Assembly (NCBI GenBank): GCA_038253885.1 | Contig: JBBSGP010000027.1 | Coordinates: forward strand, 1 to 46,584 | Length of the DNA: 46,584 bases | Reading direction: 5' to 3' | Source: JALZAQ01 sp038253885 | GTDB lineage: Bacteria; Gemmatimonadota; Gemmatimonadetes; Gemmatimonadales; Gemmatimonadaceae | In this document: piece by piece, positions 25,243-32,834 of the stretch | Layout: each line of letters begins with the position of its first letter | Position numbering within the stretch: the stretch's first letter is position 1 | Program-made: the position numbers and the translations under genes | Notes under the pieces: model-generated | Seen by the model: the letters and a program-made list of their open reading frames with translations, nothing else | The model's database searches: none | Told to the model about the DNA's origin: nothing

Positions 25243-26032
25243 AGCCATATTCTACGTCTACGGAATCGTGCCCGCGGCTCTCGATCCGGCTGGCGCCCCT
25301 GCGGGGATCGAAGGCAGCCCGGTCACGGTCGAGCGCGAGGGGTCGCTGGCGGCGCTTCTGTCCTGTCTCGATGCCGGGGAGCTCGACACGGAGCGGATCG
25401 AGGCCCGCGTCGGCGAGGTCGGTTGGGTGGGGCCCCGAGCCGTCGCTCACGACGCGGTGCTCACCTGGGCCAGCGACGCCGGAAGCGTCGTCCCGTTGCC
25501 GATGTTCACTCTGTTCAGCGACGTCGTGGCGGTGCGCGCGATGCTTCGCGAGCGCGCGGATGAGCTCAGCCGCCTCCTCGCGCGAGTGGCGGCCGGGCAG
25601 GAGTACGCGCTCCGGATCCTTCGCCTGGACCACGTCCTCAAGGGCCGTATGGGAGAGCTGAGTCCCCGTGTCGCCGAGCTCGAGAGCGCGGCCCAATCCG
25701 CGTCGCCCGGACAGCGCTATCTGCTGGAGAGAAAGGCGGACGCCGCCCGTTCCGCGGAGCTGCGCGAGATCTCCGCCAGAGTGGCCGGCGAGACGCACGC
25801 CGCGCTGAGCCAGGCCGCACTCCTCGCCGCGACCGAACCCGTCGCGACAATCGACGGCGGGCTGGCGGCCAACGTGGCCGTGCTGAACGCCTTCTTCCTG
25901 GTCGCCCGCGATGACGAGCAGTCTTTTCGGAGCGCGGTAACTGACCTCGCCTCGACCCATGAGCCGCTCGGCTTCCGCTTCGACTTCACCGGTCCCTGGC
26001 CACCCTATCATTTCGTGCGCGACCCATCGTGA
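25235..26032 (+). CDS. gvpF/gvpL: Gas vesicle protein GvpF/GvpL, copy 2
   Basis: The 265-residue product starts with AIFYVYGIVPAALDP, the family N-terminus, has VPLPMFTLFSDVVAVRAML in the middle and the C-terminal motif GPWPPYHF (253-260). An arginine- and alanine-rich helical region lies at about 130-200. The ATG overlaps the ATPase gene by 8 nt. It is divergent from copy 1 and from copy 3, so these are not recent duplicates. Different GvpF/L copies in one cluster usually have separate assembly roles. Confidence 0.93.
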   Translation: MAEAIFYVYGIVPAALDPAGAPAGIEGSPVTVEREGSLAALLSCLDAGELDTERIEARVGEVGWVGPRAVAHDAVLTWASDAGSVVPLPMFTLFSDVVAVRAMLRERADELSRLLARVAAGQEYALRILRLDHVLKGRMGELSPRVAELESAAQSASPGQRYLLERKADAARSAELREISARVAGETHAALSQAALLAATEPVATIDGGLAANVAVLNAFFLVARDDEQSFRSAVTDLASTHEPLGFRFDFTGPWPPYHFVRDPS

Positions 26033-26223
26033 ACGAGCCCGCTGATCTCGGCGCAAGCGAGCAGCTCGTGCTCGCGGATCTGCTCAACCACGTTCTGGAC
26101 AAGGGCGTCGTGATCACCGGAGAGGTGACGATCTCGGTCGCCGACATCGACCTCATCCGCGTGGGCCTGTCGTTGTTTCTCGCGGCGGTGGAAACCATCG
26201 AGCGCCCGCGTCTCCCTCGCTGA
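26029..26223 (+). CDS. gvpS: Small GvpA-family paralog, GvpS/GvpJ type
   Basis: The 64-residue product has the GvpA-family core LADLLNHVLDKGVVITGEVT followed by ISVADIDLIRVGLSLFLAAV. The GEVTISVADIDL pattern with a short C-terminus is closer to the minor GvpS/GvpJ/GvpM proteins than to the major shell protein GvpA. It probably acts in nucleation or capping of the vesicle. GTG 26029 overlaps the previous stop (GTGA). The exact letter name is tentative. Confidence 0.85.
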   Translation: MNEPADLGASEQLVLADLLNHVLDKGVVITGEVTISVADIDLIRVGLSLFLAAVETIERPRLPR

Positions 26224-26229
26224 GCTGCC

Positions 26230-26922
26230 GTGCCGGTCTATATGTACTGTCTGGTGGAGAGAAACACGCCGCCCCCCGCCGAGCTTCGCGGCATCGACGG
26301 CGGTGCCGTGCGCTCTCTCGTCGTGGGCGACCTGGCAGTATGGGTGAGCGACGTTGGCGAGCGAGCGATCGCCGCGAGCCCGCCTCGCGCACTCGCTCAC
26401 GACGAGGTCGTGCGGCGGGCTCTCGACCTGCAAACTCCGTTGCCAGCGCGCTTCGGGCAGATCTTCGCCGCCGACGAGGAGCTGCGGGCCGCGGTCGCCT
26501 CGCGCGCGAGCGACTGGGCGCTCGGCCTCAAGCGCGTCAGCGGGTCGGTGGAGATGACGATCCGCATTCTCCTCGAGGTACTGGCGGACCTCCCTGCCAA
26601 CGACGAGCTCGCGCCGGAATCCGGCCTCGGCTACCTCTCGCGGGTGCGCGCTCGTCAGACAGTGGAACACGTTATGCGAGAGGGTGCGGACACTCTTCGG
26701 GAGAGCATCACCAGAGCCGTTCGAGACTGGATACGGGAGGAAGCGTGGACTCCACTCCTGGTCGGCTCGCGTGCCCTCTCCGTTTCTCACCTCGTTGCTC
26801 GGGAAGTGCTCACCGACTATCGTCGCGCCGTTCGCGGATTCATGGACGCTCAGCCGGCGCTTCGACTCATGGTCTCGGGTCCCTGGGCGCCCTACAGCTT
26901 CACACCCCTGCGTCATGATTGA
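26230..26922 (+). CDS. gvpF/gvpL: Gas vesicle protein GvpF/GvpL, copy 3
   Basis: The 230-residue product begins MPVYMYCLVERNTPPPAELR, has LPARFGQIFAADEELRAAVA in the middle and ends with GPWAPYSF (217-224), a variant of the family motif. It is the shortest of the three clustered copies. GTG 26230 starts 6 nt after the previous stop; its end overlaps gvpK by 8 nt. Assembly role inferred from the family. Confidence 0.92.
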   Translation: MPVYMYCLVERNTPPPAELRGIDGGAVRSLVVGDLAVWVSDVGERAIAASPPRALAHDEVVRRALDLQTPLPARFGQIFAADEELRAAVASRASDWALGLKRVSGSVEMTIRILLEVLADLPANDELAPESGLGYLSRVRARQTVEHVMREGADTLRESITRAVRDWIREEAWTPLLVGSRALSVSHLVAREVLTDYRRAVRGFMDAQPALRLMVSGPWAPYSFTPLRHD

Positions 26923-27268
26923 CTCGGGGGATCCGCTGGTCGAGGTCTCACCGGGCGCAGCGGCGGCGTTCGAGGAGGAGCTTCGGACGGTGGCGAGGGC
27001 ACTGCCGGAGCGGATCAACGCCGATCCGGAGCGGGTGGAGCAAGGGCTCGCGCGGATCGTGCTGACATTGATCGAAGTGCTGCGGAAAGTGCTGGAGCAC
27101 CAAGCGGTTCGGCGGATGGACGGAGGCACGCTGAGCCAGGATCAGATCGAGCAGCTCGGGCTGGCGCTGCTCAAGCTCAACGATAGAATGCAGGAGCTGA
27201 AGACGACGTTTGGCCTGACGGATGAGGATCTCGACATCGATCTGGGACCTCTTGGCCGTCTGCGCTGA
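26915..27268 (+). CDS. gvpK: Gas vesicle protein GvpK
   Basis: GvpK is an accessory protein of vesicle assembly. The 117-residue product contains RINADPERVEQGLARIVLTL, IEVLRKVLEHQAVRRMDGG and GLALLKLNDRMQELKTTFGL, all characteristic of GvpK, with an acidic C-terminal DEDLDIDLGPLG. The ATG overlaps the preceding gene. The frame is open upstream only as a shadow. Length is normal. Confidence 0.95.
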   Translation: MIDSGDPLVEVSPGAAAAFEEELRTVARALPERINADPERVEQGLARIVLTLIEVLRKVLEHQAVRRMDGGTLSQDQIEQLGLALLKLNDRMQELKTTFGLTDEDLDIDLGPLGRLR

Positions 27269-27325
27269 CGCCGACGTTCACGACCCCGCCCAGCTGACAG
27301 GTTTCTTCCACCGGAGCGTACTGGC

Positions 27326-27679
27326 TTGGCCGACTACAACGTGTCCCCCACACGGAGTCATGGCCTGGTCGAGATTCTCGATCGGGTTCTCGACAAAGGC
27401 CTGGTGATCGCGGGCGACATCAAGATCAACCTCGCCAATGTCGAGCTCATCACCATCCAGATCCGCTTGCTCATTTGCTCGATCGACAAGGCAGAGCAGA
27501 TCGGGCTGAACTGGTGGCGCCACGATCCGCGGCTGACCGCCCCCGCGTTCGGGGCAGCCGACGCGCCGCCCGCCTCTGATCTGGAGCGCCGCCTCGCCGC
27601 GTTGGAGCGGCAGCTCGACAAGCTGTCGCCCCCGAGGGGCGGCCCCCGGGCTCGCACGACCCCTTCATCCACGGAGTGA
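27326..27679 (+). CDS. gvpJ: Gas vesicle protein GvpJ
   Basis: The 117-residue product carries the GvpA-fold core LVEILDRVLDKGLVIAGDIK, INLANVELITIQIRLLI and then SIDKAEQIGLNWW, the pattern of GvpJ (a tip or nucleation protein). The C-terminal part has a predicted coiled coil (DLERRLAALERQLDKL). It uses a TTG start with GGAG upstream, 57 nt after gvpK; this is the widest gap inside the cluster from gvpG to gvpA, and I see no strong promoter in it. Confidence 0.92.
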   Translation: MADYNVSPTRSHGLVEILDRVLDKGLVIAGDIKINLANVELITIQIRLLICSIDKAEQIGLNWWRHDPRLTAPAFGAADAPPASDLERRLAALERQLDKLSPPRGGPRARTTPSSTE

Positions 27680-27685
27680 CAGACA

Positions 27686-28000
27686 ATGGCTGTTGAACGC
27701 GCTCCCGGCGGCAGTTCGCTCATCGACGTCCTCGATCGTGTCCTCGACAAAGGCATCGTGATCGACGCGTGGGTGCGCGTGTCGCTGGTCGGAATCGATC
27801 TGCTGACGGTGGAGGCACGCATCGTCGTGGCCTCCATCGAGACGTACCTCAAGTACTCCGAAGCGGTGGGCATCACGGGTCCGGTGTCGCGTCCCCGTGA
27901 GCTGAGCACCGGCGCCACCGGCGAGACGGATCTCGACCGCGTGACGCGCGAGAACGTCGAGCTGCGCCGCAGACTCGATGCGCTGGGCGAGACTCGCTAG
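27686..28000 (+). CDS. gvpA: Gas vesicle shell protein GvpA with C-terminal extension
   Basis: GvpA forms the ribs of the gas vesicle wall. The core is nearly canonical: SLIDVLDRVLDKGIVIDAWV, RVSLVGIDLLTVEARIVVAS and IETYLKYSEAVG. The protein has 104 residues against about 70 in cyanobacterial GvpA; the extra C-terminal part ends in a charged helix (RVTRENVELRRRLDALGE), a feature also found in some long GvpA/GvpB forms. It lies 6 nt after gvpJ and is the last gvp gene of the cluster, followed 6 nt later by a histidine kinase gene. Confidence 0.95.
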   Translation: MAVERAPGGSSLIDVLDRVLDKGIVIDAWVRVSLVGIDLLTVEARIVVASIETYLKYSEAVGITGPVSRPRELSTGATGETDLDRVTRENVELRRRLDALGETR

Positions 28001-28006
28001 CCAGCG

Positions 28007-30313
28007 ATGTCGGGAGGGGGGAACGGCGCCATGCGGATGGGCGCGCTGCAGACGGAGCTTCCCGAGCTTCTCGCGGCCCTGGCCGAGGCCCCTAGCTTCG
28101 CCGCGGCGAGCGCACTCTTTCTCCAGGAGCTCGCGTCCGCCGCTCGCTCACCACGGGCGCTTCTTCTCGTGCTCGACCGCACCGGGTCCGCGCTCCAGCT
28201 GGGACAACAGATCGGCTTCGACGAGAAAGAGCTCAGCGCCGTCTCCATTGCGCTCGACGATCCCGGCCATCCGCTGATCGTCTCGGCCCAGGGCCTCGAA
28301 GCCGTCGGCGGGCCGGGAGAAGCGCTGGTGCGTGACCGAATTCGGGTCGGGCGCTGGATCAGCCTGCCCCTCCCGCAGGCTCAGATTCGAGGCGGACCGG
28401 TGCTCCGGCACGAGAAGCGCTGGTCGTTCGATCCGCGCTTCGCCGGCTGTGAGATCCTGCTCACTCCGGGCGATGCGCGCTTCCGTCGCGTGGGCCGCTC
28501 CCCATTCGCGGTTGCGGTGCTGGAGGGCCGTCCGAGCGACCGCCAGATCGAGGACGTCGCCATGTCGGCATTGTTGGCCGGACCCATCCTCGCTCGAAGC
28601 GCGACGGTGGATGCCCTCAGTCGATCGAGCGCGCGACTCGACGAGCAGCATACCCTGCTCACGGCGATCATCAACGCACTGCCGGATCCGATCATCATCA
28701 CCGACGCCGCCAACTTTCTGGTCGTCCAGAACAGCCGCGCCGAGGGGCTCCTCACTCCGCGGGAGCGCGACTCCGAGGGCCGCCGCCGGGCGGTCGAGAT
28801 CAACAACCTCCTCTTCAGCTCTTTTCTCTCCAAGGCCGTGATGACCGGTGGGGCCAAGGCATCCGCCAGGGAGCTCAACCTCGTCGATCCGGATGAAGGA
28901 ACAGATTTGCTATTCGAGGTGCTGTCTCGCCCGCTTCCGGGCGCAGCGGCGCTGGACGGCTCGCACGTCTCGGTGTTGCGCGACGTCACTGACCTCAAGC
29001 GCGCATCGATCGAGCTCGAGCGGCAGTTCCAGCGCGCCAGACTCACCGAGCAGGACACGACGAGGGAGCGCGACCGCCTCAACCTCATCCTGGGAAATGT
29101 CGGGGATCCGATCCTGGTGACCGATGATCAGGCGAAGATCATCCTGATGAACCCCCAGGCGGAGCAGCTCTTCGAGCTCCCGGACGGCGCGCGCGACCGG
29201 CAGCAGGTGCAGCGCGTGCGAAGCAACGACACGAAATTCACCACCCTCATCTCCGACTTCGCCATCAGTCCCGCGACCGAGCGGCGCGAGCGCATCGCCC
29301 TCCTCCAGCCGCAGAGAGGTATCGAGCTGCCGATGGAGGTTATCGCCGGTAAGATCATGAACGAGCGCGGCGAGCCCCAGGCGATCGTGAGCGTGCTGCA
29401 CGATCTCACGCAGCAGGTCGAGAACGAGCGACTGTACCAGGAGCTCAAGAAATTCAGCGCGGAGCTCGAGGACCGCATCCGGCTGGCGACATCGGATCTC
29501 GAGGCTCAGAACATGAAGCTGCAGTGGCAGTCGAGCGAGCTCGAGAAGGCGTATCGTCTCAAGTCGGAGTTTCTCGCCAGCATGTCGCACGAGCTGCGAA
29601 CGCCGATCAACGCGCTCATCGGGTATGCCGCGCTCATGCTGGACCGGATCTACGGCGAGCTCACACCGAAGCAGGAGGAGGGGCTGACCCGCATCCAGGC
29701 GTCATCGGAGCATCTACTGGCGCTGATCAACGACATTCTGGATCTGGCGAAGATCGAGGCCGGCAAGATGCCTGTTCACCTCGAGCATGCTCCGCTCCGC
29801 GCGATCATCCAGGAGGTCGCGGCACAGATCGAGCCGCTGATCCGCACGAGGAGCCTCGAGTTCACCTACCGCGTCGATGGCGATGTCCCGGCGATGCTCA
29901 CTGATCGCACGAAGCTGAAGCAGATCCTCCTGAACCTGCTGTCGAACGCCGTGAAGTTCACGCACGCGGGGTCGATCACGATGGAGGCCCGGCTGCAACG
30001 GGAGGAGGTCGAGATCGCCGTCACGGACACCGGCATCGGAATCCGCCCGGAGCATCTCGACGTGATCTTCGAGGAGTTCCGGCAGGTCGACCAATCGCGA
30101 ACGCGGGAATACGGCGGCACCGGGCTGGGACTCTCCATCACGCGGAAGCTCATCGCCCTTCTGGGGGGCGATATCCGGGTCATGAGCACCTACGGTGAGG
30201 GCACGACCTTCATCGTCGTGCTGCCAGTCCGCAGCCCGACGCTCAGTATGCAGGAGCAGGTGGCGCGCGCGGTCATCGGCAGCGCGGGTGAGCCGAGCGG
30301 CCCCGCGAGTTGA
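28007..30313 (+). CDS. Multi-domain sensor histidine kinase linked to the gas vesicle operon
   Basis: The 768-residue product has no membrane segment. An N-terminal ~200-residue part resembles a degenerate GAF domain. Two PAS-like domains follow (around IINALPDPIIITDAANFLVV and LILGNVGDPILVTDDQAKII), then a coiled coil. HisKA has the phospho-acceptor His528 in FLASMSHELRTPINAL, and the ATPase domain has NLLSNAVKFTH, DTGIGI and GGTGLGLSI. It starts 6 nt after gvpA, so it is probably cotranscribed. No response regulator is next to it. The ligand or signal is unknown; regulation of vesicle synthesis is an inference from position. Confidence 0.93.
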   Translation: MSGGGNGAMRMGALQTELPELLAALAEAPSFAAASALFLQELASAARSPRALLLVLDRTGSALQLGQQIGFDEKELSAVSIALDDPGHPLIVSAQGLEAVGGPGEALVRDRIRVGRWISLPLPQAQIRGGPVLRHEKRWSFDPRFAGCEILLTPGDARFRRVGRSPFAVAVLEGRPSDRQIEDVAMSALLAGPILARSATVDALSRSSARLDEQHTLLTAIINALPDPIIITDAANFLVVQNSRAEGLLTPRERDSEGRRRAVEINNLLFSSFLSKAVMTGGAKASARELNLVDPDEGTDLLFEVLSRPLPGAAALDGSHVSVLRDVTDLKRASIELERQFQRARLTEQDTTRERDRLNLILGNVGDPILVTDDQAKIILMNPQAEQLFELPDGARDRQQVQRVRSNDTKFTTLISDFAISPATERRERIALLQPQRGIELPMEVIAGKIMNERGEPQAIVSVLHDLTQQVENERLYQELKKFSAELEDRIRLATSDLEAQNMKLQWQSSELEKAYRLKSEFLASMSHELRTPINALIGYAALMLDRIYGELTPKQEEGLTRIQASSEHLLALINDILDLAKIEAGKMPVHLEHAPLRAIIQEVAAQIEPLIRTRSLEFTYRVDGDVPAMLTDRTKLKQILLNLLSNAVKFTHAGSITMEARLQREEVEIAVTDTGIGIRPEHLDVIFEEFRQVDQSRTREYGGTGLGLSITRKLIALLGGDIRVMSTYGEGTTFIVVLPVRSPTLSMQEQVARAVIGSAGEPSGPAS

Positions 30314-30337
30314 CACTCCGGACGGCGCCGGTAGATT
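30310..30337 (+). promoter_or_regulatory. Sigma70-type promoter of purA
   Basis: TTGACA at 30310-30315 and TAGATT at 30332-30337 are 16 nt apart. The -35 box overlaps the stop codon of the upstream kinase. The predicted transcription start is near 30344, at the base of a strong hairpin. This is the best match to a housekeeping promoter in the window. Confidence 0.75.
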
Positions 30338-30342
30338 GGGTC

Positions 30343-30367
30343 AACGCCCCGCCTCGCGCGGGGCGTT
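30343..30367 (+). terminator. Strong hairpin between the histidine kinase and purA
   Basis: AACGCCCCG (30343-30351) and CGGGGCGTT (30359-30367) form a perfect 9-bp stem with a 7-nt loop, followed by TGT. It could terminate the gas vesicle operon, but only a short T run follows. Because the purA promoter lies immediately upstream, the same hairpin would also be the very 5' end of the purA mRNA, where it may stabilise the message. Confidence 0.6.
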
Positions 30368-30400
30368 TGTCGTCTGCGCCCCCCGGACGGACCCGATCCC

Positions 30401-31693
30401 ATGTTCGACTCGCACATCCGCACGCTCGTCGTCGTCGGTGCTCAATGGGGCGACGAAGGGAAGGGCAAGCTCGTCGATGTGATCTCCGAGCGAGCCGACT
30501 GGGTCGTTCGCTATCAGGGCGGCGCCAACGCCGGCCACACCGTGCATATCGGCGAGACGTCAGTCGTCCTGCACCAGGTGCCGAGCGGTATTCTCCATTC
30601 CGGAGTCCGATGCGCGATCGGCAATGGAGTGGTTCTCGATCCTGATACGCTGTTCACCGAGATCGATCAGCTCGTCCGCGACGGCGTGGATGTCGAGGGT
30701 CGGCTGTACGTCAGCGACCGGGCCCATCTCGTCATGCCGTACCACAAGCTGGTGGACGCCGCGAGCGCCGCCAGCCGGGAGATCGGGACGACGGGGCGGG
30801 GTATTGGACCCGCGTACGAGGACAAGGTGGCCCGGCGAGGTATCCGGGTGCTGGATCTCAGGCATCCCGAGCGGCTGCGAGCGCTCCTGGAGCGCGGAAT
30901 CGCTCACGCGAATCGCTTGCTGGAAGCGTCCCACGCGGAGGACCGTGCCGACGTCGAAGGCGTGCTCGCTCTTCTCGCTCGACTCTCGCCGCGGCTGCTC
31001 ACGCTGGCGGAGGACATCGGGCTGGCCGTGCACCGAGCGATCGGGCAGGGGGCCGCCGTGCTTCTGGAAGGGGCCCAGGGCTCCTTGCTCGACATCGATC
31101 ACGGAACCTACCCGTTCGTGACGTCGAGCAGCACCACGTCGGGGGGGGCCGCCACCGGCGCGGGCATTGCCCCTACCGCCATCGATGCGGTTCTCGGAGT
31201 GGTCAAGGCCTACACCACTCGGGTGGGCAACGGACCTCTCCCCACCGAGCTGGAAGAGCCGCTCGCCTCCGAAGTCCGTCGTCTCGGCAACGAGTTCGGC
31301 GCGACCACGGGACGCGCCCGTCGTTGCGGATGGTTCGATGCCGTGGTGGTGCGGTACGCTGCTCGGGTGAATGGATTGTCCGGTCTTGCGGTGACCAAGC
31401 TCGATGTGCTCGATACGCTCGACCGCATCGCCATCTGCACCGGGTACGAGCACGCGGGAGATCTGTATACCGAGTTCCCCGGAGATCTGGTGCTTCTCGA
31501 GGGAGCATCGCCGCGATACGAGTGGTTCGAGGGGTGGCGGTCACCGACCGCCGGTGCGCGGAGGCTCGAGGATCTTCCGGCGGCAGCGCGTCGCTACCTC
31601 GATCGGATCGAGGCCCTCGCCGAGACGCCGATCGCCTACGTGAGTGTCGGCACGCGGCGCGAGCAGATCATCGGTCGAAGCGGACCGGAATGA
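30401..31693 (+). CDS. purA: Adenylosuccinate synthase
   Basis: PurA makes adenylosuccinate from IMP, aspartate and GTP, the first committed step to AMP. The 430-residue product starts with VVVGAQWGDEGKGKLVDV; Asp18 and His46 (GGANAGHTV) are the catalytic pair. ILEGAQGS-like LLEGAQGSLLDIDHGTYPFV, TTGRARRCGWFD and the C-terminal ISVGTRR-like YVSVGTRREQII are present. Length is normal. It has its own promoter and overlaps the next gene by 4 nt. Confidence 0.97.
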   Translation: MFDSHIRTLVVVGAQWGDEGKGKLVDVISERADWVVRYQGGANAGHTVHIGETSVVLHQVPSGILHSGVRCAIGNGVVLDPDTLFTEIDQLVRDGVDVEGRLYVSDRAHLVMPYHKLVDAASAASREIGTTGRGIGPAYEDKVARRGIRVLDLRHPERLRALLERGIAHANRLLEASHAEDRADVEGVLALLARLSPRLLTLAEDIGLAVHRAIGQGAAVLLEGAQGSLLDIDHGTYPFVTSSSTTSGGAATGAGIAPTAIDAVLGVVKAYTTRVGNGPLPTELEEPLASEVRRLGNEFGATTGRARRCGWFDAVVVRYAARVNGLSGLAVTKLDVLDTLDRIAICTGYEHAGDLYTEFPGDLVLLEGASPRYEWFEGWRSPTAGARRLEDLPAAARRYLDRIEALAETPIAYVSVGTRREQIIGRSGPE

Positions 31694-32730
31694 CAGCGGG
31701 CACCGCATCGACACGCGAGGCAACCGATGTCGCCATCGTCGGAGCTGGCCCGTGCGGACTCGCGGCGGCGATCACGATGCGCGCATCGGGGCTCGATACG
31801 CTCGTGTTCGATGCGGGGGTGGTAGTCAGCACAATCTTCGAATATCCGACCTATGCAACGTTCTTCTCCACCGCCGAGAAGCTCTCCATCGGAGGCATGC
31901 CCTTCGTCACGGCAGCGGAAAAGCCCACCCGCCGCGACGCGCTGGCCTACTACCGGGCCGCCGTGCGCCATTTCTCCATCCCTGTTCGCCAGTATGAGTC
32001 TGTTACCGCTATCGAGGGACAGGATGGCGCGTTTATCGTGCGCTCGCGTACCGCGGCCGGCGAGGAACGGCGCACGACCGCACGCGCCGTCGTGGTGGCG
32101 ACTGGCTACTTCGGCTCCCCGAACTGGATCGGCGTGCCCGGCGAGCACCTGCCCCATGTGACCCATGTCTATCGCGAGGGGCACCCGGCCTTCGACCAGG
32201 ATGTGATCGTCGCGGGCGGAGGCAATTCTGCCGCCGAGGCAGCGCTCGATCTCTGGCGTTCCGGCGCACGAGTCACGCTGGTCCACTTCGGCCCGACGTT
32301 CGACAAGCGGATCAAGCCCTGGGTTCTGCCGGACATCACCAACCGGATGTCAGAGGGCAGCATCGTGGCGCGCTGGGATACCCAGATCATCGCCATCTCG
32401 GCACACAGCGTGTCGGTGCGCACCGCTGCCGAGAATCTGGAGCTGCCCGCCCAGAAGGTGTACCTCATGACCGGTTTTGCTCCCAATGTCGAGCTGCTGA
32501 AGTCCGCCGGGGTGACGATCGATCCGGTGAGCGGTATTCCCGCGCACCGCCCCGACACACTGGAGACTGACGTCAAAGGGCTCTTCATCGCGGGTGTGGT
32601 GGTGGCCGGCTTCGACGCCAACAAGGTGTTCATCGAGAACGGCCGATTCCACGGACAGCGCATCGCCGCCCATCTCCTCGGACGTCCCGCGCCGGCCGAG
32701 CCGCGCCTCAGCGCCGAGCTGGATTCGTGA
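31690..32730 (+). CDS. ypdA: YpdA-family FAD/NAD(P) oxidoreductase (putative bacillithiol disulfide reductase)
   Basis: The 346-residue flavoprotein has two dinucleotide-binding loops, VGAGPCGLAA near residue 17 and VAGGGNSAAEAAL near 174, and FEYPTYATFFSTAEKLSIGG, characteristic of YpdA. The CxxC redox pair of thioredoxin reductase is absent, as expected for this family. Known members reduce bacillithiol disulfide, which suggests this organism uses bacillithiol; no bsh gene is in the window. The ATG overlaps purA (ATGA). Confidence 0.87.
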   Translation: MTAGTASTREATDVAIVGAGPCGLAAAITMRASGLDTLVFDAGVVVSTIFEYPTYATFFSTAEKLSIGGMPFVTAAEKPTRRDALAYYRAAVRHFSIPVRQYESVTAIEGQDGAFIVRSRTAAGEERRTTARAVVVATGYFGSPNWIGVPGEHLPHVTHVYREGHPAFDQDVIVAGGGNSAAEAALDLWRSGARVTLVHFGPTFDKRIKPWVLPDITNRMSEGSIVARWDTQIIAISAHSVSVRTAAENLELPAQKVYLMTGFAPNVELLKSAGVTIDPVSGIPAHRPDTLETDVKGLFIAGVVVAGFDANKVFIENGRFHGQRIAAHLLGRPAPAEPRLSAELDS

Positions 32731-32834
32731 GTAGTTTTCCCGTCCATCGCCGTGTCGCGTTGGAATCCTCGTCGCGCGCCGGCCTGACGCCGATCCCCCC
32801 GACTTCCCGACCGCCCCCCCCCCGCGCCCCGACC

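Noticed and set aside
27294..27324. Promoter between gvpK and gvpJ (CTGACA ... TACTGG)
   Set aside because: Spacing is 19 nt and the -10 box is poor, so it cannot be told from background.
30343..30367. Hairpin before purA as a purine riboswitch
   Set aside because: It is a single simple stem without the three-way junction and conserved loops of purine riboswitches, and it is only 25 nt long.
32727..32834. GTG start for glyS giving a 36-residue N-terminal extension
   Set aside because: The extension is Pro/Arg/Ser-rich and crosses a C10 tract; the family N-terminus begins near ATG 32835.
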